Positions 8,653 through 19,011 of a stretch of DNA of 64,000 nucleotides are shown in pieces; position 1 is the first letter of the stretch, and every line of letters starts with the position of its first letter. Position numbers and translations under genes: made by a program. Source of the stretch: Streptomyces changanensis (lineage in GTDB: Bacteria; Actinomycetota; Actinomycetes; Streptomycetales; Streptomycetaceae). The notes below the pieces were generated by a model, which was not told the origin of the DNA, searched no databases, and saw nothing but the letters and a program-made list of their open reading frames with translations. The stretch spans positions 3,410,001 to 3,474,000 of the forward strand of contig NZ_CP102332.1 in NCBI RefSeq assembly GCF_024600715.1. Direction: 5' to 3'.

Positions 8653-10440
<1,788 letters not shown>

Positions 10441-10456
10441 GCGCCCGGCACTGACC

Positions 10457-10503
10457 ACGGGGCGGACCCGCGACCCAAGGGGGGAGTCGCGGGCCCGCCC
10501 CGT
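10457..10503 (+). terminator. thiC terminator hairpin
   Basis: An 18-nt inverted repeat (10457-10474 with 10486-10503) with one mismatch and an 11-nt loop, 16 bp after the thiC stop. Confidence 0.8.
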
Positions 10504-10858
10504 CGCCGTCCGGCCCACCAGCCGGCACCACCCCCCGGTACGACCTGGCACCTCACGATCGGACACGCGGCGGCCGCTCCCGGCGGCTACGCCCCGGCGG
10601 GCCCCCCGCCCCGGGGCACAGCCGGGCCGGACGGGGGAGGCGGCGGTGCGTCTCCGCGTCGTCGTCGAGGTCGACGTCCTCGCCCACGTCCGCCGTCACC
10701 GTCCACCCCGGCGGCCGGGGGACGGCCGGTCGCGACCGGCCGGTGTCCTGGGCGCCGCGCTGTGCCACACCCGACAAGCCCCCTCCCGGCGGGTGCGGCC
10801 TGTCCGGGGTGGGAGGGCCGTCCGGGCGGGCCTCCCGGACGGACGGGCCGGGGGAGGG
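10504..10858. other. Intergenic, no supported gene
   Basis: Gap between the thiC terminator and the stop of a minus-strand membrane protein gene. Short open frames exist on both strands. One minus-strand stretch (about 10600-10710, reading TADVGEDVDLDDDAETHRR) has coding-like third positions, but it has no convincing start, length or family, so no gene is called. Confidence 0.6.
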
Positions 10859-11578
10859 TCAGTCCGCGTGCGGGGCGGCGAGGCCCGGGGCGGGCGGCCG
10901 CGGAGTCGTGGGTTCCTGCGTGCCCACCGGGTGGGCGTCCGACGCGGCCAGCGCTTCGTACAGGAACGGCAGGACGCCGCGTTCCCGCAAGGCGTGGTGC
11001 CACGCCTCGCGTGCGCGGGCGACCTCGTCCGGTTCGGCGGCTCCCGTGCCGTGCACTTCGGCCGGGCGGTTGCGCAGGGCCGTGACCAGCAGTCCGGCTC
11101 CCGCCGCGAGCAGTCCGGCGGCCGTGACGGCGGCGAAGAACCAGCCGGCGGAGAGCAGCTGGCCGGCGATGTCCGGCGGCGGGTCCAGCATCCGCAGCAC
11201 GTAGCCGAGGAGCAGCAGGACGACCGCGGCCGTCCCCGCCAGGACGGGCGTCAGGACGGTGACGACGACGCCGAGACCCGCTCCGGGCGTCACCTCGCCC
11301 TGCGGGCCGGGGAAGCCGGGGCCTGCGGAGGGGCCGGTGACGGGGCCGGACGGTCTGCGGTGTTCCTCGCGCACCCGGACGAGGTGCGCGTACTCGGTGG
11401 CCGCGGCCGTGTTGATCAGTGCGGCCGCGTCCAGGGCCATGGCGCGGAGCTGTCCGGCGCCGAGCCGCGCGGCCGCCGCGGACGGCTCCGGACGGTCGGT
11501 CGCGGTGCGCAGTGCTTCGTCGAGGACGCGCTCGTAGTCGGCGCGGTCCTCGGGCAGCAGGTGCGGAGCGCTCGTCAT
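10859..11578 (-). CDS. Uncharacterised membrane protein
   Basis: 239 residues. A soluble N-terminal part (about 1-100, with ALDAAALINTAAATEYAHLV) is followed by two membrane segments (about residues 105-130 and 145-170: VVVTVLTPVLAGTAAVVLLLLG and SAGWFFAAVTAAGLLAAGAG), then a cytoplasmic-looking tail of about 70 residues. The ATG at 11578 follows a GGGGGACGCATC ribosome site. No family is recognised. It stands between the convergent thiC and the metallophosphatase on the same strand, 125 bp apart. Confidence 0.75.
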   Translation of the reverse strand: MTSAPHLLPEDRADYERVLDEALRTATDRPEPSAAAARLGAGQLRAMALDAAALINTAAATEYAHLVRVREEHRRPSGPVTGPSAGPGFPGPQGEVTPGAGLGVVVTVLTPVLAGTAAVVLLLLGYVLRMLDPPPDIAGQLLSAGWFFAAVTAAGLLAAGAGLLVTALRNRPAEVHGTGAAEPDEVARAREAWHHALRERGVLPFLYEALAASDAHPVGTQEPTTPRPPAPGLAAPHAD

Positions 11579-11703
11579 GATGCGTCCCCCGTTACTCCCG
11601 TGGGGCCTGGGCCCGCCGCGTGACGGCGGGTGGGCAGCCGATCGTAGAGCCGTCACGCCGGGGGGTGACAGGGATTCCCGGAATTCGCCCCTCGTCGTCG
11701 CGC

Positions 11704-12870
11704 TCAGTCAGCGAGCGGCAGCTGCTGGACGAGCAGCCTCCCGGCCATCGTCACACCGCCGTCCATGGCGATGGCGAGCCCGTCCGCGTACACGTGCGGG
11801 CCCGCGACGACCGGGACGACCGGCTCGCCGTCGGCGTCCTCGGTGCCGACCTCGCCCAGCAGGTACGGGATCGGGCTGTGGCCGTGCACGACGCGCCGCC
11901 CGCCGTACGCCGCGAGGAGTTCGCGGACGGCGTCGGCGCCACCGTCATCACGGAACGCGAACCGCTTGGTGAGCTTGCGGAACAGGTCCCAGCACTCGTC
12001 GGCGTCGTGGCGGGTGAGGATGGAGTGAACCGTGTCGTTGACGTCCTCGATGGTGGCGCCGTAGTCGAGGTACGCGGTGGTGTCGGAGTGCAGCAGGAGG
12101 TGGCCGTCCTGCTCGACGATCGCGTCCAGGCGGGACATCCACTGGAGGTGGACCTCCTGGAGGCGGTCCATGTCGTTCTTCTGGCCGCCGTTGAGCAGCC
12201 AGGCGGCCTGGAAGGTGGCGGTGCCGGCGCCAGAGTTGACCGGGGTGTCGCCGAACCGCTTGGCGCCGAGCAGCAGCAGCTCGTGGTTGCCCATCAGGGC
12301 CTTGCAGTAGCCGCCGGCGGCCGCCGCCTCGGCGGACAGGCGCATGACGAGGTCGATGACGCCGATGCCGTCGGGGCCGCGGTCCGTGAAGTCGCCCAGG
12401 AACCACAGCCGGGTGTTGCCGGCCGTCCAGTGGCCGTCCGCGTCGACGAGACCCTTCTCGCGCAGGGCGACGAGGAGTTCGTCGAGGTAGCCGTGGACGT
12501 CACCCACGACGTAGAGCGGTCCGGGGCCCGGTCCCGGCACTCCGGGGGCGGGCTCGGGCGCGGCGTCCGGGGTCACCGAAACCTGGAGCGTGTCGCCCCG
12601 GTTGATGACCGGCAGGTCGCGTTCGGTCGGCGTGTAGCCGTCCGGGAACTCCTCCTCGGGAAAGGCGTTGCCCGGATGCGGCGCCGGTGGCACCTGCTGT
12701 GCCGGCGGCGGCGCGACCGGCTGCCGCTGCGGGGGCTCCGGCACCGGAGCCCCCTGCGGCTGCGGATATGCGGAGTGACCCTGAACGGGTACCTGGGCGT
12801 ACGGCGGTACGCGGAAGTCGCGCAACGTCGCCGTCCGCACCACGGGTCCCTGACCGGCCCCCTGAGTCAT
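11704..12870 (-). CDS. Calcineurin-like metallophosphoesterase
   Basis: Ser/Thr-phosphatase-like metallophosphoesterase with the full metal-binding motif set: GDVHG, GDFTDRG, GNHE and a late GHSPIPY. It has a proline/glutamine-rich N-terminus of about 110 residues (e.g. PEPPQRQPVAPPPAQQVPP) that is probably unstructured. About 388 residues from the ATG at 12870 (MTQGAGQGP); an ATG at 12885 adds five residues. The order of motifs resembles bacterial PPP-type protein phosphatases, but the substrate is unknown. The gene is monocistronic, with about 275 bp before the neighbouring LacI gene upstream on the same strand. Confidence 0.88.
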   Translation of the reverse strand: MTQGAGQGPVVRTATLRDFRVPPYAQVPVQGHSAYPQPQGAPVPEPPQRQPVAPPPAQQVPPAPHPGNAFPEEEFPDGYTPTERDLPVINRGDTLQVSVTPDAAPEPAPGVPGPGPGPLYVVGDVHGYLDELLVALREKGLVDADGHWTAGNTRLWFLGDFTDRGPDGIGVIDLVMRLSAEAAAAGGYCKALMGNHELLLLGAKRFGDTPVNSGAGTATFQAAWLLNGGQKNDMDRLQEVHLQWMSRLDAIVEQDGHLLLHSDTTAYLDYGATIEDVNDTVHSILTRHDADECWDLFRKLTKRFAFRDDGGADAVRELLAAYGGRRVVHGHSPIPYLLGEVGTEDADGEPVVPVVAGPHVYADGLAIAMDGGVTMAGRLLVQQLPLAD

Positions 12871-13145
12871 CGACCCCTCCACCACCGTCGCGACGCCCTC
12901 ACATCGCGGACCGGCCTGGTCGGGGCGGCCCGCGCTGTCGTGCGCCCATCATAGGAATGAGGCTTGTGCTGTGTGACGCACCAGGGGTGGTGAATCAGGG
13001 TGCACGCCCGGTTCGCCGGCTGTTTCGCCCCAATTGAGAAGGTCTGGACCGGGAGAGACGCGGTTCCCGTCAGGGAGCTGCCGAGTTCCGCGCCGGCTCG
13101 TTGTGAGGTTCTGCCCGGTTCTGTCCTGGGCTGGCCTGTCGTGTC

Positions 13146-14261
13146 CTACTCCTGGCGCGGTTGGCGCGGCGGACTCACGGTCGTCCGCGGCGCCCTGCGC
13201 TGCGACGACGTCCGGATGATCAGCTCCGTCGGTATCACCTGCTCGACGGGGCGGTCGTGGTCGATGCCCTCGATCGCGTCGATCAGCAGCTGGACGACCG
13301 CGGTCCCGATCCGGCGCGGTTTGAGCGAGAGCGTCGTGATCGGCGGTTCCGTCGTGGCGTACACCGTGGACTCGCTGCAGCACACGAGGAGCAGGTCCTC
13401 GGGGACCCGCAGACCGTACCGCCGGGCGGCGGCCAGCAGGTCGGTGCCGTTCGGGTCGAAGAGGCCGTAGACGGCGTCGGGGCGGTCGGGGCGGGCGAGC
13501 AGCCGGTCGGCGGCGACCGCGCCGGCGCACGGGTCGTGGGCCGGGTACGACTCGAAGACCGGGTCCTGCCCGACGCGCTCGCACCAGTGGAGGTAGGCGG
13601 TGGTGGACAGGCGGGTGTACGTGTCGGTGGTGGTGCCGGTGAGCAGGCCGATCCGACGGGCGCCGGCGTCGGCGAGGTGGTCGAGGAGGCCCAGGACGGC
13701 CGCTTCGTGGTCGTTGTCGACCCAGGCGGTGACGGGGAGGGTCCCGGCGGGGCGGCCGTCGGAGACGACGGGGAGCCCCTGGCGGACCAGCTCGGTGACG
13801 ACGGGGTCGTGGTCGGAGGGGTCGATGACCACGGTCCCGTCGAGGGCGACGTTCGACCAGACGTCGACCGGGCTGCGGCGGGAGGTGGCGGGGAGGATGA
13901 CCAGGGCGTAGCCGCGGGCGAGCGCGGCGGAGGTGGCGGCCCTGGCCATCTCGGCGAAGTAGGCGAACTCGGTGAAGGTGAAAGGTTCATCCCCGTAGGT
14001 CGTCACGGTCAGGCCGATGAGGCCCGACTTGCCGGTACGGAGCGTGCGGGCCGCCGCGGAGGGCCGGTAGCCCAGCCGGTCGGCGACCTCGCGGACGTGG
14101 CGGCGGGTGGCGTCCGGGAGCCGGCCCTTGCCGTTGAGGGCGTCGGAGACAGTCGTGATGGAGACGCCCGCCGCGGCGGCCACATCCCGGATGCCCGCGC
14201 GCCCCTGCCGGCTCCCCCGGGTCTGTGCCCGGCTCACCTGGTGCTTCCCTGCTGCTGTCAT
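13146..14261 (-). CDS. LacI family transcriptional regulator
   Basis: 371 residues. The LacI helix-turn-helix is at about residues 22-70 (IRDVAAAAGVSITTVSDALN, then KGRLPDATRRHV), followed by the hinge and a periplasmic-binding-type sugar-sensing domain from about residue 80. The ATG at 14261 is the last start before the HTH, with no clear Shine-Dalgarno sequence, so the message may be leaderless or weakly translated. No sugar transporter or glycosidase is adjacent, so the regulon is elsewhere or unknown. A perfect 12-bp palindrome lies 41 bp upstream of the start. Confidence 0.92.
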   Translation of the reverse strand: MTAAGKHQVSRAQTRGSRQGRAGIRDVAAAAGVSITTVSDALNGKGRLPDATRRHVREVADRLGYRPSAAARTLRTGKSGLIGLTVTTYGDEPFTFTEFAYFAEMARAATSAALARGYALVILPATSRRSPVDVWSNVALDGTVVIDPSDHDPVVTELVRQGLPVVSDGRPAGTLPVTAWVDNDHEAAVLGLLDHLADAGARRIGLLTGTTTDTYTRLSTTAYLHWCERVGQDPVFESYPAHDPCAGAVAADRLLARPDRPDAVYGLFDPNGTDLLAAARRYGLRVPEDLLLVCCSESTVYATTEPPITTLSLKPRRIGTAVVQLLIDAIEGIDHDRPVEQVIPTELIIRTSSQRRAPRTTVSPPRQPRQE

Positions 14262-14654
14262 GGCGAGCCGATAGTAGGGCGACGGGAGACGCCGAGGACG
14301 GACGCATATGCGTGCGTTGACAGGCACGTTTCTGCAAGGTCCGGATGGGTCAACGGGCTGTGAAAAGAAGGAAGTTGGGTGGTTTTCCCGGGCGGGGCGC
14401 GTCGTGGGCGCGTCCGCGCCCGGCTGCTGGACGCGGTTTCGAAGAGCGTGCAACTCACCTCTACGGGGGACGCGCGCCACGGCGCGGGCCACCAGCGTGC
14501 GCCAGGTTCTCCCGCGCTCCCCCCGGACGCGGGAGCCGAACCGGCCGCTGTGCCGGCCGTCACCGACGATGGCCCGAATTCGGCCATTCGCAGGAACGCG
14601 GAATCCTCATAAGGTGTGCAGTATCGGTGGTACATACGGTCGAGGAGGACCACA
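14262..14654. promoter_or_regulatory. Divergent promoter region lacI / hisC
   Basis: 393 bp without a gene, shared by two divergent genes. It contains the perfect palindrome ACGCATATGCGT at 14302-14313, a candidate operator for the LacI protein, and a comparatively AT-rich part (14560-14640) just before hisC that probably holds the hisC promoter. Confidence 0.5.
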
Positions 14655-15740
14655 GTGAGCGAGACGAGCCCCAAGCTGCGCGCCGTGCTGGACGACATCC
14701 CCACCTACAAGCCGGGGAAGCCGGCCACCGCCACCGAAGGCCGCGTCGCCTACAAGCTGTCCTCCAACGAGAACCCGTACCCGCCGCTGCCGGGCGTGCT
14801 GGAGGCGGCCCTGGCCGCCGCGGCCGACCTCAACCGCTACCCGGACCTGGCCTGCACCGCCCTGGTGCACGAGCTGGCGGAGCGCTTCGGCGTGCCCGTG
14901 TCCCACGTGGCGACCGGTACGGGGTCGGTCGGGATCGCCCAGTCGCTGGTGCAGTCCACGGCCGGCCCCGGTGACGAGGTCATGTTCGCCTGGCGGTCCT
15001 TCGAGGCGTACCCCATCGTCACGCAGATCAGTGGCGCCACGCCGGTGAAGGTCCCGCTCACCGCGGACGGTACGCACGACCTGGACGCGATGGCGGAGGC
15101 GATCACCGAGCGCACACGGCTCATCTTCGTCTGCAACCCCAACAACCCGACCGGCACCGTCGTGCACCGTGCCGAGCTGGAGCGCTTCCTCGACCGGGTG
15201 CCGTCCGACATCCTGGTCGTCCTCGACGAGGCGTACATCGAGTTCATCCGTGACGACGAGGTGCCGGACGGCATCGAGCTCTACCGGACCCGGCCCAACG
15301 TCGCCGTGCTGCGCACCTTCTCCAAGGCGTACGGGCTCGCCGGCATGCGCGTCGGGTTCGCCATCGCGCACGAGCCGGTCGCGGCCGCCCTGCGCAAGAC
15401 GGCGGTGCCGTTCGGCGTCACGCAGGTCGCGCAGGACGCGGCGGTGGCCTCCCTGCGCGCGGAGGACGAGCTGCTGGGCCGGGTCGGCTCGCTGGTGTGC
15501 GAGCGCAAGCGGGTCTGCGAGGCGCTGGCGGCCCAGGGGTGGGAGCTGCCGCTGACGCAGGCGAACTTCGTGTGGCTGCCGCTCGGCGAGCTGTCCGGCG
15601 ACTTCGCCGCCGCCTGCGAGGAGGCGGGCGTGGTCGTCCGGCCGTTCGCCCCCGACGGCGTCCGGGTCACCATCGGCGAGGTCGAGGCGAACGACATCTT
15701 CCTGCGGACCGCGGAGGCGTTCCGCAAGGAGCGCTTCTGA
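14655..15740 (+). CDS. hisC: Histidinol-phosphate / aromatic aminotransferase
   Basis: Class II PLP aminotransferase, 361 residues. It transfers an amino group from glutamate to imidazole-acetol phosphate in histidine synthesis, and paralogues act on phenylpyruvate. The PLP lysine lies in [25 protein letters not shown] and VLDEAYIEF are family signatures. The GTG start at 14655 is supported by GAGGAGGACCACA. The gene lies outside any his operon, so it may be a second copy serving histidine or phenylalanine formation (pheA is also in this window). Exact substrate preference is uncertain. Confidence 0.88.
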   Translation: MSETSPKLRAVLDDIPTYKPGKPATATEGRVAYKLSSNENPYPPLPGVLEAALAAAADLNRYPDLACTALVHELAERFGVPVSHVATGTGSVGIAQSLVQSTAGPGDEVMFAWRSFEAYPIVTQISGATPVKVPLTADGTHDLDAMAEAITERTRLIFVCNPNNPTGTVVHRAELERFLDRVPSDILVVLDEAYIEFIRDDEVPDGIELYRTRPNVAVLRTFSKAYGLAGMRVGFAIAHEPVAAALRKTAVPFGVTQVAQDAAVASLRAEDELLGRVGSLVCERKRVCEALAAQGWELPLTQANFVWLPLGELSGDFAAACEEAGVVVRPFAPDGVRVTIGEVEANDIFLRTAEAFRKERF

Positions 15741-15828
15741 GCGGCCCGAGCGGTCCGAGCGGCCCGCGCGGTCCGAGCGGGTCTCGGTAGTCCTCAGCGG
15801 TTCCGGTTCCGGTTCCGGTTCCGGCTCC
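15741..15828. repeat. Short tandem repeats after hisC
   Basis: 15741-15780 holds four copies of a 9-10 bp unit of the type GAGCGGYCC. 15799-15828 holds five hexamers GGTTCC (the last is GGCTCC). There is no protein frame across them. They sit where a terminator would be expected between hisC and the convergent next gene. Confidence 0.75.
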
Positions 15829-15890
15829 GCGGGGCGGGTCGTCGTGCCGCGGGCCGGTGTCGGAGAGGTGACAGCCGGGCCGGACGTGGA

Positions 15891-16259
15891 TCAGGCGGCT
15901 TCGACGCGGATCGGGTCGCCGTCCCGGACCGTCGCGAGGATCCGCGGGTCGTCGTCGAGCCGGCCGAGGACGTTGCACGGAGAGGCCAGCCGGCACTCCG
16001 CGCCCCGGGAGATCGGCGTGGGGCCGTAGCAGAGCGCCAGCGCGTCGCCCTCCGGCCAGAACGCGACCGTGCCCGGCTCGACGACCTGGCGGGCACCCGG
16101 TTCCGTCCCGGTCGAGACGGGTGTGTCGAAGTAGACCTCCTCGCCCCAGGTACGGGCGGTGGAGACGATCGGGAGGACCCCCGCGAGCGCTCTGCTCGTG
16201 GGGGTCTCGTCGATGGTGGCGGTGGTGTGGCCGGACGGCCACGAGATGCGTATCTGCAT
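15891..16259 (-). CDS. Cyclophilin-like fold protein
   Basis: 122 residues matching the small bacterial cyclophilin-like family (TM1367 type): MQIRISWPSGHTTATIDET, TWGEEVYFDTPV, then PGTVAFWPEGDALALCYGPT and LASPCNVLGRL. These proteins share the cyclophilin barrel but lack established peptidyl-prolyl isomerase activity. The ATG at 16259 faces the cyd operon divergently, with the Rex site about 90 bp from this start, so Rex could affect this gene as well (inference). Confidence 0.8.
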   Translation of the reverse strand: MQIRISWPSGHTTATIDETPTSRALAGVLPIVSTARTWGEEVYFDTPVSTGTEPGARQVVEPGTVAFWPEGDALALCYGPTPISRGAECRLASPCNVLGRLDDDPRILATVRDGDPIRVEAA

Positions 16260-16333
16260 GGCGCGAATTCAACAAGATGTTGAAGTGTGACGGAAGAGGC
16301 ACCCCCACCTCTCCCTACGGATTTCGTCTGCGT

Positions 16334-16365
16334 CATAATGATTGTGATTGTGAACGCATTCACAA
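16334..16365 (+). promoter_or_regulatory. cyd promoter element with Rex operator
   Basis: The palindrome TTGTGAACGCATTCACAA at 16348-16365 has perfect 7-bp arms and matches the Rex operator known from the S. coelicolor cyd operon (TGTGAACGCNTTCACA). A CATAAT -10-like hexamer at 16334-16339 would place the transcription start at the operator, as expected for redox repression that is lifted when NADH/NAD+ rises at low oxygen. Confidence 0.88.
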
Positions 16366-16468
16366 GCGCGCCAGGTTCCTCCCTTGATCCACCGGAATCG
16401 GCGGGCGAACGGAAGGCCGTGGGGCTGAGAGGCCGCCAGGGCTGCGAGGCCGTAAGGAGAAGATCGTC

Positions 16469-17974
16469 GTGGACCTGGCTCTGGCGCCAGAGACGCTGGC
16501 GCGGTGGCAGTTCGGTATCACCACCGTCTACCACTTCCTCTTCGTCCCCCTGACCATCTCACTCGCCGCGCTCACGGCAGGTCTGCAGACCGCGTGGGTG
16601 CGCACGAACAAGGAGAAGTACCTCAGGGCCACCAAGTTCTGGGGCAAGCTCTTCCTGATCAACATCGCGATGGGCGTCGTCACCGGCATCGTCCAGGAGT
16701 TCCAGTTCGGGATGAACTGGTCCGACTACTCGCGCTTCGTCGGCGACGTCTTCGGGGCGCCGCTCGCCTTCGAGGCGCTCATCGCGTTCTTCTTCGAGTC
16801 GACCTTCATCGGCCTGTGGATCTTCGGCTGGGACAAGCTGCCGAAGCGCGTCCACCTGGCCTGCATATGGATGGTGTCGATCGGCACCATCCTCTCCGCC
16901 TACTTCATCCTCGCCGCCAACTCCTGGATGCAGCACCCGGTCGGGTACACGATCAACAAGGTGTCCGGACGGGCGGAGCTCACCGACTTCTGGGCCGTCC
17001 TGTCCCAGGACACGGCCGTCACCCAGGTCTTCCACAGCTTGACCGCCGCCTTCCTCACCGGTGGTGCGTTCATGGTCGGTATCGCCGCCTTCCACCTGGC
17101 CCGCAGGAAGCACGTCCAGGTGATGAAGACCTCCCTGCGGCTCGGTCTCGTCACCGTCGTGGTCGCGGGCATGCTGACCGCGGTCAGCGGAGACCTGCTC
17201 GGCAAGGTCATGTTCAAGCAGCAGCCCATGAAGATGGCCGCAGCCGAGGCCCTGTGGGACGGCGAGGGGCCGGCCCCCTTCTCGATCTTCGCCTACGGCG
17301 ACGTCGACGAGGGCCACAACAAGGTGGCCATCGAGATCCCCGGCCTGCTCTCCTTTCTCGCCGACGGCGACCTCTCCTCCTACGTGCCCGGCATCAACGA
17401 CACCAACAAGGCCGAGCAGGAGAAGTACGGGCCCGGCGACTACCGGCCCAACATCCCGGTCGCCTACTGGTCCTTCCGCTGGATGATCGGCTTTGGCATG
17501 GCCTCCTTCACCCTCGGCCTGCTCGGGTTGTGGCTGACCCGCCGCAGGTTCCTGCTGCCCGCGCCCCTGCGCGTCGGCGACGACGAGGTGCCCCACCTCG
17601 TGCTCTTCCGCAAGCCCCTGAGCCACAAGCTGACCCGTCTGTACTGGCTGACCGCCCTGTGGACCCTGGGCTTCCCCCTGATCGCCAACTCCTGGGGCTG
17701 GATCTTCACCGAGACCGGCCGGCAGCCGTGGGTCGTCTACGGCGTGTTGCGCACCAGCGACGCGGTCTCCCCCGGCACCACCCAGGTCGAGGTCCTCATC
17801 TCGATGATCGCCTTCACGCTCCTCTACGCGGTGCTCGCCGTGGTCGAGGTCAAGCTGCTCGTGAAGTACGTCAAGGCCGGCCCCCCGGAACTCACCGAGG
17901 CCGACCTCAACCCGCCCACCAGGATCGGCGGCCACGACCGCGACGCCGACCGCCCCATGGCCTTCTCGTACTGA
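16469..17974 (+). CDS. cydA: Cytochrome bd ubiquinol/menaquinol oxidase subunit I
   Basis: Catalytic subunit of the high-affinity cytochrome bd terminal oxidase in the cytoplasmic membrane. It oxidises menaquinol and reduces oxygen to water under low oxygen. 501 residues with about nine membrane helices. His22 in TTVYHFLFVP is the expected haem b595 ligand, and GWIFTETGRQPWVVYGVLRT is the family signature near the quinol site. The Q-loop is short. The GTG start at 16469 follows AAGGAGAAGATCGTC. It is the first gene of the operon cydA-cydB-cydCD, 16 bp before cydB, and lies under the Rex operator. Confidence 0.97.
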   Translation: MDLALAPETLARWQFGITTVYHFLFVPLTISLAALTAGLQTAWVRTNKEKYLRATKFWGKLFLINIAMGVVTGIVQEFQFGMNWSDYSRFVGDVFGAPLAFEALIAFFFESTFIGLWIFGWDKLPKRVHLACIWMVSIGTILSAYFILAANSWMQHPVGYTINKVSGRAELTDFWAVLSQDTAVTQVFHSLTAAFLTGGAFMVGIAAFHLARRKHVQVMKTSLRLGLVTVVVAGMLTAVSGDLLGKVMFKQQPMKMAAAEALWDGEGPAPFSIFAYGDVDEGHNKVAIEIPGLLSFLADGDLSSYVPGINDTNKAEQEKYGPGDYRPNIPVAYWSFRWMIGFGMASFTLGLLGLWLTRRRFLLPAPLRVGDDEVPHLVLFRKPLSHKLTRLYWLTALWTLGFPLIANSWGWIFTETGRQPWVVYGVLRTSDAVSPGTTQVEVLISMIAFTLLYAVLAVVEVKLLVKYVKAGPPELTEADLNPPTRIGGHDRDADRPMAFSY

Positions 17975-17990
17975 GGAAGGGGAGCGAGGC

Positions 17991-18995
17991 ATGGAACTGC
18001 CCACCGTCTGGTTCGTACTCATAGCCGTCCTGTGGATCGGCTACTTCTTCCTGGAGGGCTTCGACTTCGGCGTCGGCGTCCTGACCAAGCTGCTCGCCCG
18101 CGACCGGACCGAGAAGCGCGTTCTCATCAACACCATCGGCCCCGTCTGGGACGGCAACGAGGTGTGGCTGCTCACCGCGGCCGGTGCCACCTTCGCCGCC
18201 TTCCCCGACTGGTACGCCACCCTCTTCTCCGGCTTCTACCTGCCGCTGCTCGTCATCCTGCTCTGCCTGATCGTGCGCGGCGTCGCCTTCGAGTACCGGG
18301 CCAAGCGGCCCGAGGAGCGCTGGCAGCACAACTGGGAGCAGGCCATCTTCTGGACCTCCCTCGTGCCCGCCTTCCTGTGGGGCGTCGCCTTCGCCAACAT
18401 CGTGCGGGGCGTCGAGATCGACGCGTCGAAGGAGTACGTCGGCTCGCTCCTCGACCTGCTCAACCCGTTCGCCCTGCTCGGCGGGGCGGTCACGCTGACG
18501 CTGTTCACCTTCCACGGGGCCGTGTTCACCGCGCTGAAGACCGTGGGTGACATCCGGGTCCGAGCCGGGAAGCTGGCGCTGGCCCTCGGCCTCGTCACCG
18601 CGGCCCTCTCCGCCGGTTTCCTGCTGTGGACCCAGTCCACGCGCGGGGACGGGACCAGCATGGCCGCGACGGCCGTCGCCCTGGCCGCCCTCGCCGGGGC
18701 GGTCGGCGCGATCCGGGCCGGACGGGAGGGTTGGTCGTTCGCCCTGTCGGGGGTCACGATCGCCGCCGCGTTCGCCATGCTGTTCCTGACGCTCTTCCCG
18801 AACCTCATGCCGTCCTCGCTCGACCCGGACTGGAGCCTGACGGTGAGCAACTCGGCGTCCAGCCCGTACACGCTGAAGATCATGACCTGGTGCGCGGCCA
18901 TCGCCACGCCGCTCGTCCTGCTCTACCAGGGCTGGACGTACTGGGTGTTCCGCAAGCGCATCGGCACCCAGCACATCGCCGACGCGACGCACTAG
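17991..18995 (+). CDS. cydB: Cytochrome bd oxidase subunit II
   Basis: 334 residues, eight to nine membrane helices, the partner of CydA. Typical features are the N-terminal WIGYFFLEGFDFGVG, TIGPVWDGNEVWLLTAAGAT and, near the end, TWCAAIATPLVLLYQGWTYW. The start ATG at 17991 follows GAGGAAGGGGAGCGAGGC. It is followed 16 bp later by cydCD. No unusual features were seen. Confidence 0.97.
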   Translation: MELPTVWFVLIAVLWIGYFFLEGFDFGVGVLTKLLARDRTEKRVLINTIGPVWDGNEVWLLTAAGATFAAFPDWYATLFSGFYLPLLVILLCLIVRGVAFEYRAKRPEERWQHNWEQAIFWTSLVPAFLWGVAFANIVRGVEIDASKEYVGSLLDLLNPFALLGGAVTLTLFTFHGAVFTALKTVGDIRVRAGKLALALGLVTAALSAGFLLWTQSTRGDGTSMAATAVALAALAGAVGAIRAGREGWSFALSGVTIAAAFAMLFLTLFPNLMPSSLDPDWSLTVSNSASSPYTLKIMTWCAAIATPLVLLYQGWTYWVFRKRIGTQHIADATH

Positions 18996-19011
18996 GCGCC
19001 ACCGGCAGGGG

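Noticed and set aside
10553..10777. 74-residue minus-strand frame after thiC
   Set aside because: Part of it has coding-like third positions, but the start is unsupported, the C-terminus is low complexity and no family is recognisable.
16559..18022. 487-residue minus-strand frame opposite cydA
   Set aside because: A mirror of cydA codons with low-complexity G/V/E/H composition; no start signal.
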